DNA of 6,935 nucleotides from an uncultured Ruminiclostridium sp. (lineage in GTDB: Bacteria; Bacillota; Clostridia; Oscillospirales; Ruminococcaceae), in NCBI GenBank assembly GCA_910585505.1, contig CAJUFF010000150.1:1-6935 (forward strand), read 5' to 3'. The notes under the pieces were generated by a model that searched no databases, had not been told where the DNA came from, and saw only the letters and a list, made by a program, of their open reading frames with translations. Both the position numbers and the translations under genes were made by a program. Each line of letters opens with the position of its first letter. Positions within the stretch are counted from its first letter, which is position 1. Positions 1 through 5,935 of this stretch are shown piece by piece.

Positions 1-120
1 ACGCGCAGTGAGCTTTTTCGTCAGATTGTCCAAAACAACGCAGGAATACCGGCGTATTTCAATGAGTTTTGGGCAAAAATGACGGAAAAAACGCAAACGT
101 ATGCGCGGCATAGCGCGTAG
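1..120 (+). CDS. C-terminal fragment of an unrecognised protein (partial, cut by the left edge)
   Basis: Reading from base 1, the first + frame stays open for 39 codons and ends at TAG (118-120). The translation ends ...AYFNEFWAKMTEKTQTYARHSA and looks like an ordinary soluble, charged C-terminus with mixed helix-forming residues. No domain is recognisable and the start lies outside the window. The opposite strand is also open over the same stretch, but its translation is rich in Arg and Cys and looks like a shadow. The gene would converge on the HD-GYP operon, with 171 bp between the two stop codons. That gap (121-291) holds no clear gene and no convincing U-tract terminator. I do not recognise the family; coding status is moderately likely. 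Confidence 0.4.
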   Translation, partial: TRSELFRQIVQNNAGIPAYFNEFWAKMTEKTQTYARHSA

Positions 121-291
121 CGCGGTGTTGCCTTAAATAATCTGCCGAAATTGTAAAGCGATTCCAAAGTTTGATGGAGTTTATTACCCTCCACCGAACC
201 TAAAGATGAAGAGAATTTGCCTGCAAAGCCTCATAAATCCTTTCCGCCTAAGAGACAAAGACATCCAACAGCGGTTACTTTATCCAAAAAA

Positions 292-1332
292 TTATGACTC
301 TGACTCTTTTCCGATAGCTTCATTAAAGGCTTCGAGTATTTTTGGATTAAAGGTGCCGCACTCTCCGTTATAAATCATTTTTACCGCCACATCGTGAGGG
401 AACGGCGCTTTATATACACGCGGTGAGATCAGCGCGTCATAAACATCTACAATAGAAACGGCCTGTGCCCAAATGGAAATCTCATCACCCGCAAGCCCGT
501 CAGGATAACCCTTGCCATCCCAACGCTCATGGTGATGGCGGCAGATATCGTAACTGTACTTATATGTATCCTCGTCCAATAAATTCGGTATATGAGATAA
601 AATTTCGCAGCCCTTAACGGAATGGCTTTTCATAATCTCGAATTCCTCTTTGGTGAGCCTGCCCGGCTTGTTGAGAATACTGTCCGGAATGGCGATCTTG
701 CCTACGTCATGAAGAATGGAAGCGCTCGATATCTTATCGATTTCCGCCTTAGGAAGATAATATTCGGGATACATTTTGCAAAGCTTGATAAGAAGCTTTT
801 TGGAAAGGCTGCTGATTCGCTTAACGTGCTCTCCGGATTCGCCGTCACGAAACTCTATTATATTCGCAAGGGTTTCTATCATAGATTGGTTAATAAGATT
901 AAGCTTATCGACTTTTTCCTCAAGAAGAGATTCAAGATCGTATCTGTGGCGGTAAAGTTCAATAACGTTGTTGATACGGCATTTTATAAAGTCGGGCATA
1001 ATAGGCTTAGATATAATATCCGTGGCGCCCAAATTATACGCGTCCATCAGCATAGGGTCATCGTTGGCGGCGGTAACTATAAAAACAGGAATATTGTTAA
1101 TTTTTCCGCTTTTGTTCATTTCCCTAAGAACGTCAATTCCGCTCATAACAGGCATTAAAAGGTCAAGCAAAACGGCAACGACTCTTTCGTCGGAATCTAT
1201 GATCTTTAAAGCCTCCTCACCGTTTTCGGCTTCAAGTATATCATAATTTTCCCTGAATGTTTCGGCTAAGATAACTCTGTTGATTTCTATGTCATCCACT
1301 ATAAGAATGACATTTTTATCGTCTTTGCTCAC
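292..1332 (-). CDS. Response regulator with REC and HD-GYP domains (probable cyclic-di-GMP phosphodiesterase)
   Basis: This 346-residue cytoplasmic protein has an N-terminal receiver domain (about 7-125), a short coiled linker (about 128-150) and a C-terminal HD-GYP domain (about 150-340), the RpfG-like layout. In the receiver I see the acidic pair D13/D14, phospho-acceptor D57 in LLDLLMP, T87 and K109 followed by Pro, so it should be phosphorylatable. In the output domain the metal and catalytic set is intact: H169, HD at 208-209 with K212, H237, HHHE at 266-269, the GYP signature at 275-277, and D296. Proteins of this type hydrolyse cyclic-di-GMP to pGpG or GMP, so an active enzyme is predicted. 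The start is GTG (1330-1332), supported by GGAGG seven bases upstream. It lies 37 bp after the Hpt gene, almost certainly in the same transcript, which suggests D57 receives phosphate through that Hpt protein. No cognate kinase is in the window. The domain call is firm; the exact substrate is inferred. Confidence 0.93.
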   Translation of the reverse strand: MSKDDKNVILIVDDIEINRVILAETFRENYDILEAENGEEALKIIDSDERVVAVLLDLLMPVMSGIDVLREMNKSGKINNIPVFIVTAANDDPMLMDAYNLGATDIISKPIMPDFIKCRINNVIELYRHRYDLESLLEEKVDKLNLINQSMIETLANIIEFRDGESGEHVKRISSLSKKLLIKLCKMYPEYYLPKAEIDKISSASILHDVGKIAIPDSILNKPGRLTKEEFEIMKSHSVKGCEILSHIPNLLDEDTYKYSYDICRHHHERWDGKGYPDGLAGDEISIWAQAVSIVDVYDALISPRVYKAPFPHDVAVKMIYNGECGTFNPKILEAFNEAIGKESES

Positions 1333-1339
1333 TGTAAAA

Positions 1340-1344
1340 CCTCC
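1340..1344 (-). promoter_or_regulatory. Ribosome-binding site GGAGG for the GTG-started HD-GYP gene
   Basis: On the minus strand GGAGG precedes the GTG at 1332 by seven bases. This near-consensus site and spacing support GTG as the start even though it is not ATG. Confidence 0.8.
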
Positions 1345-1369
1345 GATAGTTAATATGTAAAGACTTATT

Positions 1370-1723
1370 TTATGATTTGCTTTTTTCTATACACTCCAAA
1401 ATATCGCTTTGAACCGGAAGTATCTTTTCCAACACCGACTTTGCGTCGCCGTATTTCTGTTCTCGAAGCAAATTTGTAATATCGGTATATGCATTGTACA
1501 AAGGGGTAAGGGAAAGATTTCCGGTTACGCCCTTAAGCGTATGCGCATTTGTCACCGCCGTCTCATAATCTTCCTTTTCTATACAGGGCATTACCTCTAA
1601 ATCGTTGGCAGCGGCGGTAAGTTTTCCTAACATTTTTACGTAAAGCGCACTGTTCCCGCTGAATCTGCGGAGCGCTTCCTGTGTATTGACGCCTAATGCC
1701 TCAAGCTCATTGATCAAGTCCAT
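1370..1723 (-). CDS. Stand-alone Hpt (histidine phosphotransfer) domain protein
   Basis: This 117-residue protein is a single Hpt four-helix-bundle domain. Phosphorelay proteins of this kind carry a phosphoryl group on a histidine between receiver domains. The phosphorylation motif AHTLKGVTGNL is clear, with H61 as the acceptor, K64 and G65 next to it and G68 behind. The N-terminus (INELEALGVNTQEALRRFSGN) matches the usual clostridial Hpt opening helix. The chosen start is ATG at 1723, with AAGGAG seven bases upstream; an in-frame TTG at 1753 would bury that site inside the gene and is unlikely. It is the first gene of the operon, 37 bp before the REC-HD-GYP gene, and the likely route is a kinase encoded elsewhere, then H61, then D57 of the regulator. 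It lacks kinase, receiver and membrane segments. The domain call is secure; the partnership is inferred from adjacency. Confidence 0.9.
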   Translation of the reverse strand: MDLINELEALGVNTQEALRRFSGNSALYVKMLGKLTAAANDLEVMPCIEKEDYETAVTNAHTLKGVTGNLSLTPLYNAYTDITNLLREQKYGDAKSVLEKILPVQSDILECIEKSKS

Positions 1724-1730
1724 TGTCGTT

Positions 1731-1736
1731 CTCCTT
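1731..1736 (-). promoter_or_regulatory. Ribosome-binding site AAGGAG that fixes the Hpt start at 1723
   Basis: AAGGAG on the minus strand lies seven bases before the ATG at 1721-1723. Its position rules against the longer in-frame TTG start at 1753, which has no such site upstream. Confidence 0.8.
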
Positions 1737-1762
1737 ACATTATTTAAAGCCAATTTAATTAT

Positions 1763-1792
1763 ATTTTATCACATTATTTAAGGTTTTGTCAA
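1763..1792 (-). promoter_or_regulatory. Sigma-A type promoter for the Hpt / HD-GYP operon
   Basis: On the minus strand there is a perfect -35 TTGACA (1787-1792), an 18-bp spacer and a -10 TAAAAT (1763-1768) preceded by TGA, which makes an extended -10. Transcription would start near 1756, giving a leader of roughly 33 nt before the Hpt ATG. No operator is obvious inside the core promoter. It has the best -35 in the window, which suggests steady expression of the signalling pair. Confidence 0.7.
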
Positions 1793-1932
1793 GAGAGATT
1801 TGATATTTTAATATTAGGGACTATCCGACAAATTCGCAATTTGCACAATTTCTGCTAATTGCGGACGCTTTCCGCATCAAAAACACTTGAAATATTACCG
1901 TATTTCCCACTCTTTTCCTTAAAAATCGCCAC

Positions 1933-2021
1933 GCATTTAGCGAAATTGTACAAAATTACTTAGTTTTCATATCCGACTTACAGTACACTATAAGCAAGAA
2001 AAAAATATTTTTGCTAAATGC
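1933..2021. repeat. Widely spaced inverted repeat GCATTTAGC / GCTAAATGC
   Basis: GCATTTAGC at 1933-1941 has its exact reverse complement at 2013-2021, and the match extends by AAA after one mismatch. The 71-bp interior is AT-rich and not itself strongly paired. It could be the ends of a small element or a chance match in AT-rich DNA. Confidence 0.35.
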
Positions 2022-2057
2022 ATAAAACGCAATTTAAATCGCAACTTAAACAATCTG

Positions 2058-2080
2058 CTGGAATTGCTTCGCAATTCCGG
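2058..2080. repeat. Short perfect hairpin GGAATTGC-TTC-GCAATTCC
   Basis: Arms 2060-2067 and 2071-2078 are exact 8-bp complements around a TTC loop. Two further flanking pairs (2058-2059 with 2079-2080) form if G-U pairing is allowed. No T-tract follows on either strand, so it is not a normal intrinsic terminator. It could be a binding site, an RNA structure or part of a dispersed repeat. Confidence 0.55.
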
Positions 2081-2213
2081 GTAAAAGGCGGGGAACATCC
2101 GACAACGGTTATAGTATTAACAGTTCTTGCTATAAGTATTAAAATATAGTTGGTTTTTCTATATACAAATGAAACCGCTTTATTGTGAAAAATACCAAAA
2201 AAATAATTTAACA

Positions 2214-2242
2214 TTGCATTTTCTTAGCAATAATGTTATAAT
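2214..2242 (+). promoter_or_regulatory. Promoter with extended -10 for the solute-binding protein gene
   Basis: A perfect -10 TATAAT (2237-2242) preceded by TGT (2234-2236) forms an extended -10. Seventeen bases upstream lies a partial -35, TTGCAT (2214-2219). Transcription would begin near 2249, leaving a leader of about 29 nt, too short for a riboswitch. Confidence 0.7.
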
Positions 2243-2277
2243 AAAAGTACGATAAATGCAATATATGGGAGGATCAT

Positions 2278-3093
2278 ATGAAAAAAACGCGTCCTTTAAT
2301 TATATCTTTTATTGCGGCATTTCTCGGCTGCGCTGCCATGGCGTCATGCGCTGAAAGTGAAGACGATCGGCTAATAATGGTTACAGATGCGGATTTTCCG
2401 CCTTTTGAATATTTTAGCGAAGAGGGAAACATAATCGGTCTTGATATCGAAGTGGCGGAAGCTATCGCCGAAAAGCTTTCAGTTTCGCTTGAAGTGGAAA
2501 GTATTTCTTTTGACCGCATTGTAGACGAAGTGGAAAACGGAAAATATGATCTCGGAATGGCCGCCCTCACCGTAAACGAAGAACGCAAAGCGAAGGTTCT
2601 GTTTTCCGATACATATGCCAAAGGCGTTCAATCGGTTATAGTAAGAGCCGACAGCGTCTATAATAAAATCGAGGATTTTTATACAAGCTTTGACGACTTG
2701 GGGAATCCTTCGGTTACCAAAGCGGGAATAACAATCGGAGTCCAAAAAAACACCACGGGAGACAAATACGCCTGTGATCCTCCAATCAAATGGGGCTTCG
2801 GAGAAACTAACGTAAAAAAGTACAATACCGGAGAGGAAGCCGTACAAGCGCTGTCCGACGGAAAAATCACAGCAGTTATTATAGACAACGAACCCGCCTC
2901 CGCATTTGTTGAAAAGTACAATGAGCTGCGCATAATGGATACCCCTTACGCCGATGAAGATTATGCGATTTGCGTAAATAAGAGCAACTATGAGCTGCTC
3001 GGAAAAATCAATAAAGCTCTTAAGGAACTAAAATCCGAAGGAAAGTTAGACGAGATAATAAACAAATATCTTCCCGAAACAGACGAAGAATGA
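2278..3093 (+). CDS. Family-3 extracellular solute-binding lipoprotein (amino-acid type), orphan
   Basis: This 271-residue protein belongs to the SBP_bac_3 periplasmic-binding-protein family, which captures polar amino acids for ABC importers or receptors. A lipoprotein signal is visible: K2, K3, R5, a hydrophobic core, then a lipobox-like MASC with C24 as the likely lipidated residue (C18 is a weaker alternative). The mature part starts with the typical TDADFPPFEY strand (36-45) and the signature GLDIEVAEAIAEKL (54-67). R103, before FSDTY, is at the place that normally holds the ligand carboxylate, and D203 in VIIDNEPA is at the place that normally holds the amino group, so an amino-acid-like ligand is probable. 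Length is normal for the family. GGGAGG (2267-2272) lies five bases before the ATG. It has its own promoter and terminator, and no permease or ATPase follows, so it is an orphan binding protein. It may feed a remote transporter or act as a sensor; its ligand is unknown. Confidence 0.92.
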   Translation: MKKTRPLIISFIAAFLGCAAMASCAESEDDRLIMVTDADFPPFEYFSEEGNIIGLDIEVAEAIAEKLSVSLEVESISFDRIVDEVENGKYDLGMAALTVNEERKAKVLFSDTYAKGVQSVIVRADSVYNKIEDFYTSFDDLGNPSVTKAGITIGVQKNTTGDKYACDPPIKWGFGETNVKKYNTGEEAVQALSDGKITAVIIDNEPASAFVEKYNELRIMDTPYADEDYAICVNKSNYELLGKINKALKELKSEGKLDEIINKYLPETDEE

Positions 3094-3133
3094 CTCTATA
3101 TCCAAAAGTCCGACAAAATTATTCTTTTTAAGC

Positions 3134-3177
3134 AAACGCCGCATACCGTTTAAAACGAAACGTTATGCGGCGTTTTT
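3134..3177 (+). terminator. Intrinsic terminator of the solute-binding protein gene
   Basis: A 12-bp perfect stem (AAACGCCGCATA at 3134-3145 with 3164-3175) encloses a smaller stem CGTTT/AAACG and is followed by TTTTT (3173-3177). It lies 40 bp after the TGA stop. On the opposite strand the stem is not followed by a T-run, so it should act mainly in the + direction. Confidence 0.88.
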
Positions 3178-3212
3178 ACTTGTAAAATCAATACTTTTTA
3201 TCTGTATAAAAC

Positions 3213-3384
3213 GTATAAGAAGCTGTTCCAATAGGAATGGTGTGCGGATTTTCAAGCATATTTTGTTGATGACAAGGCAAAAATGCGCAGGCGGGCTGTC
3301 GCCCGTCAAGGATTTTTAACGCAGTCAGCGGCAAAATATGCCGAAAAGACGTGCGCCAATTTCTGTTGGAACAGTTTCTTATAC
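3213..3384 (+). repeat. 172-bp near-complete palindrome (MITE-like or structured-RNA element)
   Basis: The two ends are inverted copies: GTATAAGAAGCTGTTCCAA at 3213-3231 matches the complement of 3366-3384 with one difference. The symmetry continues inward through GCATATTTTG (3257-3266) and its complement CAAAATATGC, down to a tip in which GGGC and GCCC flank TGTC. Almost the whole element can fold into one long hairpin. Outer bases TATA on both sides fit a TA target duplication but are palindromic, so this is not proof. No transposase or convincing gene lies inside; the minus-strand frame crossing it is a by-product. The right end coincides with the stop codon of lysA, and the left end lies 35 bp past the + strand terminator. 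It may be a non-autonomous mobile element, a small structured RNA or a 3'-end element for lysA. I do not recognise a named family. Confidence 0.75.
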
Positions 3385-4649
3385 TAAAAGCGATATTTTT
3401 CATCAAAATCAAAGGTCGCAAAATAATCGGACGGCGTTTCAGCACGGCGTATAAGCTTAAAGCTTCCATCCTCCTTTAAAAGTATTTCGGCGCTTCTAAG
3501 TTTTCCGTTATAGTTATATCCCATGGAGAATCCGTGCGCACCTGTATCGTGAATTATAATGTAATCGCCTGTTTCTATTTTGGGGAGCATTCTGTTAACG
3601 GCAAATTTATCGCAGTTTTCGCACAGCCCGCCCGTTATGTCGTATTTAAAATCACAGGGAGCATTTTCTTTCCCCGCTACGGTAATGTGATGATATGAGC
3701 CGTAAACCGCAGGGCGCATCAGATTTGCAGCACATGCGTCCAAACCTATATACTCCTTATATATATGCTTTTCACGAATCGCCTTTGCCACAAGGTGACC
3801 GTAGGGAGCAAGCATAAAACGACCAAGCTCGGTATATATTGCCGCGTTTCCCAGTCCGGCGGGAATCAGTATTTTGTTATAGGCCTTTTCAACACCTTTC
3901 CCTATTTCAAATATATCGTTTTCGGGCTGGTCGGGACGATAAGCTATTCCTATTCCTCCGGAAAGGTCAATAAAGCTTATTTCAACACCTGTTTTTTCCT
4001 TAATCTCCACCACCGTCTTAAAAAGAATTTCAGCGAGAACCGGATAGTACTCATTGGTAAGCGTGTTGCTGGCAAGAAAAGCGTGTATGCCGAAACGCTT
4101 TGCTCCCTTTTTCTTAAGGATTTTAAAGCCTTCTATGATCTGATCATGTGTAAAACCGTATTTGGCGTCCCTTGGAGTATCCATAACGTTGCCTTTTTCA
4201 CTCGTCTTGAACTCTCCTCCCGGATTGTAGCGGCAGCAAATGGTTTCGGGGATCCCGCAAAGTCTGTCAAGAACCTCTATATGTGTGAAATCGTCAAGAT
4301 TTATCTGTACGCCCATTTTTTTTGCCAACAGGAAATCCTCATCCGGAGTGGCATTGGAGCTGAAAATAATGTCATCTCCCTTTGCGCCTACCCTCTCGGA
4401 CAGCATAAGCTCTGTGTAGGAGGAGCAGTCAAAGCCGCATCCCTCCTCCATAAGTATTTCCATTATATAAGGATTGGGCGTAGCCTTAACCGCAAAATAC
4501 TCCCGAAAGCCCTTATTCCATGAGAATGCCGCTTTCAGCCGCTTTGCGTTTTCCCTTATCCCCTTTTCGTCGTAAATATGAAATGGGGTAGGGTACTCCT
4601 TTACAATCTCCTCAATTTTTTCTTTGGTTACAAATGGTTCTTTTTTCAT
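3384..4649 (-). CDS. lysA: Diaminopimelate decarboxylase (PLP-dependent, fold-type III)
   Basis: LysA removes the carboxyl group from meso-diaminopimelate to give L-lysine, the last step of lysine synthesis, using cytoplasmic pyridoxal phosphate. The 421-residue length fits the family. The PLP lysine is K55 in FAVKATPNP; GFDCSSYTEL (72-81) follows; H189 lies in GIHAFLASNT; the phosphate-binding glycine loop is SGGIGI (230-235); ELGR is at 274-277. The second-subunit motif GLCENCD (341-347) supplies C343 and E344. MGYNYN (376-381) and RRAETPSDYF (401-410) follow the usual C-terminal pattern. HAFLASNT replaces the more familiar His-Gly-Ser-type segment, which marks a divergent subgroup, so a related amino-acid decarboxylase remains possible. 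I chose ATG 4649 because GAAAGG lies eight bases upstream; in-frame ATG 4682 and TTG 4700 lack good sites. It is the last gene of the run and its TAG stop touches the palindromic element. Confidence 0.83.
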   Translation of the reverse strand: MKKEPFVTKEKIEEIVKEYPTPFHIYDEKGIRENAKRLKAAFSWNKGFREYFAVKATPNPYIMEILMEEGCGFDCSSYTELMLSERVGAKGDDIIFSSNATPDEDFLLAKKMGVQINLDDFTHIEVLDRLCGIPETICCRYNPGGEFKTSEKGNVMDTPRDAKYGFTHDQIIEGFKILKKKGAKRFGIHAFLASNTLTNEYYPVLAEILFKTVVEIKEKTGVEISFIDLSGGIGIAYRPDQPENDIFEIGKGVEKAYNKILIPAGLGNAAIYTELGRFMLAPYGHLVAKAIREKHIYKEYIGLDACAANLMRPAVYGSYHHITVAGKENAPCDFKYDITGGLCENCDKFAVNRMLPKIETGDYIIIHDTGAHGFSMGYNYNGKLRSAEILLKEDGSFKLIRRAETPSDYFATFDFDEKYRF

Positions 4650-4657
4650 TAAATTTG

Positions 4658-4663
4658 CCTTTC
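4658..4663 (-). promoter_or_regulatory. Ribosome-binding site GAAAGG favouring the lysA start at 4649
   Basis: GAAAGG on the minus strand is eight bases before the ATG at 4647-4649. The upstream in-frame candidates at 4682 and 4700 have no comparable site, and the sequence between is Lys/Asn-rich and unlike a LysA N-terminus. Confidence 0.55.
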
Positions 4664-4700
4664 TTTTGTTTTTATTTCCCATTTTAACGCTTGCCCGCAA

Positions 4701-5066
4701 TCAGAAAAAATACTTATACAGACCGATAAATGCAATTATAACAACGGAAACAATTTTTGCAATCAGAGCAAATCTTCTGAGATCGCTCTCCTTTTTGTAT
4801 CTGTACTCCTTTTCACCGCTTGAATATTTCCCCGTTTTGATAATCATATTGTCGGCGGGCAGAACGCTCATTGACGAAAATCCGAAGTAAGCGAAAAAGT
4901 CTAAAATTATGCTTATCATAAGAAGATTTCTTTTTAATATTTCATTTTCACGGTCACAAAAATTATTCAACAGTATAAGTGCCGCAACCAACCATGCAAT
5001 GGCCAGTCCAAGCGTAACCCATTCCAGCACGAATTGGCTTCGCTTATATTTTGTTCTTTTCAGCAT
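4701..5066 (-). CDS. Small three-helix membrane protein of unknown function
   Basis: This 121-residue protein has three hydrophobic segments, about 13-34, 48-68 and 98-119, with a basic N-terminus (KRTKYKRS) and a hydrophilic loop rich in Lys, Glu and Tyr at about 76-97. That pattern suggests a cytoplasmic N-terminus, a cytoplasmic middle loop and an outside C-terminus. No enzyme motif is visible and I do not recognise the family. An in-frame stop just upstream means ATG 5066 is the earliest start. Its nearest purine-rich site (GAAAGG) is about 14 bases away, so translation may be weak or coupled to the esterase gene, whose stop is 27 bp upstream. It sits between the esterase and lysA genes in the same direction, with 51 bp before the lysA start. 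A real gene is likely from the clean membrane pattern and tight packing. Confidence 0.75.
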   Translation of the reverse strand: MLKRTKYKRSQFVLEWVTLGLAIAWLVAALILLNNFCDRENEILKRNLLMISIILDFFAYFGFSSMSVLPADNMIIKTGKYSSGEKEYRYKKESDLRRFALIAKIVSVVIIAFIGLYKYFF

Positions 5067-5093
5067 AAATCAGATCAACAGCCTTTCATAGGA

Positions 5094-5903
5094 TCAGATA
5101 TTCATATATTTTTCAAGGAATTTTATTGACATTTTTATCCACCGTTTGCAGCTATTGTTATAAAAATACTCGTTCCAACCGGTATTTTTTGAACAATCGG
5201 AAAGCCCGTGAGGTCCGTCGTCAAACATATGGAGTTCACACGGAACCTTGTTGGAAACGCACGCCTTGGCGAAAACAAGACTGTTGTGCGCCGAAACACA
5301 GCCATCGTTGGCGGAGCACCATATAAAGCAAGGGGGAGTTTTCGGGGTTACTCTGTTTTCAAGTGAAAGCCTTGAAAGCTCGGAGGATTTCGCCTCGGTT
5401 CCGAGTAGCACCTCAAAGCTGCCCACGTGGGGAGAAGTAATGCCGCTGATTACGGGATAACTGAGTATTGCAGCATTAGGTCTGATATCCTGCGGCTCAC
5501 AGCCTATAACGTTATAAATCCCCGCGTCTCCCCACATTGTGGCGAGACAGCCCGCTAAATGTCCCCCCGCGCTGGCTCCCCATACGGCTATCTTCTCCTT
5601 ATCAATATTGAACTCGTCCGCCCTCGCCCTGATCTTATACATTGCGTAGGCGGCGTTTATAATTGCGGCGGGAAACTTCTTGTCACAGGTATAATAAAGC
5701 ACAAAAGCGTTGTAACCTTCCGCAAGATAGCGCATGGCAATAGGCTCCGCTTCCCTTTCGGAACAATATTTGTATCCTCCGCCCGGAAAAATGATGATGG
5801 CGGGACGCTTTTCACCGAACGGTATGCTTTCAACCTTGTCCAAAAGATACGCCTTTACATAAGCGGTCTTTTCGTTGTTGAGATAAAATACTTTGTTTTT
5901 CAT
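5094..5903 (-). CDS. Alpha/beta-hydrolase esterase (acetyl-esterase / BD-FAE-like)
   Basis: This 269-residue protein has the complete alpha/beta-hydrolase machinery of small carbohydrate-ester or acetyl esterases. The oxyanion-hole motif FPGGGY lies at 39-44 and the nucleophile elbow GASAG at 109-113 gives catalytic S111. D200 in SANDGCVSAHNS and H232 in DDGPHGL complete the triad. There is no signal peptide, so it acts in the cytoplasm, probably on small imported esters such as acetylated sugars; the substrate cannot be told from sequence. The Asp loop normally reads like DDxxVP, and here NDGCVS stands in its place, a mild divergence. ATG 5903 has AAAGGA nine bases upstream. The gene lies 32 bp after the thioesterase gene and 27 bp before the small membrane protein gene, in an operon-like run. 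The fold and triad are firm; the precise function is open. Confidence 0.85.
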   Translation of the reverse strand: MKNKVFYLNNEKTAYVKAYLLDKVESIPFGEKRPAIIIFPGGGYKYCSEREAEPIAMRYLAEGYNAFVLYYTCDKKFPAAIINAAYAMYKIRARADEFNIDKEKIAVWGASAGGHLAGCLATMWGDAGIYNVIGCEPQDIRPNAAILSYPVISGITSPHVGSFEVLLGTEAKSSELSRLSLENRVTPKTPPCFIWCSANDGCVSAHNSLVFAKACVSNKVPCELHMFDDGPHGLSDCSKNTGWNEYFYNNSCKRWIKMSIKFLEKYMNI

Positions 5904-5935
5904 TTTGTTATTTCCTTTCAGAATATTTTCGGTGT

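Larger units (their letters stand above)
1793..2213. other. Gene-free AT-rich intergenic region with short repeats
   Basis: About 420 bp separate the two divergent promoters. The longest reading frame overlapping it (minus strand, about 2014-2214) gives a Cys-rich, low-plausibility translation with no ribosome-binding site, so I do not call a gene. The region holds four copies of CGCAATT or its complement (1835-1841, 1857-1863, 2028-2034, 2070-2076), three copies of ATCCGAC (1823, 1971, 2097), a 9-bp inverted pair (1933-1941 with 2013-2021) and one compact hairpin (2058-2080). It may be a decayed repeat or a regulatory region; nothing known is recognised. Confidence 0.5.

Noticed and set aside
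173..195. Possible terminator after the HD-GYP gene (7-bp stem with one G-U pair, 9-base loop)
   Set aside because: No T-run follows on the minus strand and the stem is weak, so a terminator cannot be supported.
2014..2214. Small minus-strand reading frame in the gene-free region
   Set aside because: The translation is Cys-rich and irregular, there is no ribosome-binding site, and it covers short repeats. It is better explained as non-coding sequence.
3188..3469. Minus-strand reading frame across the palindromic element
   Set aside because: It mostly translates the palindrome and then overlaps the lysA 3' end in another frame; it has no ribosome-binding site and its composition is not protein-like.
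3765..4523. Long + strand reading frame opposite lysA
   Set aside because: It is a shadow of lysA; the minus-strand frame carries all conserved decarboxylase motifs.
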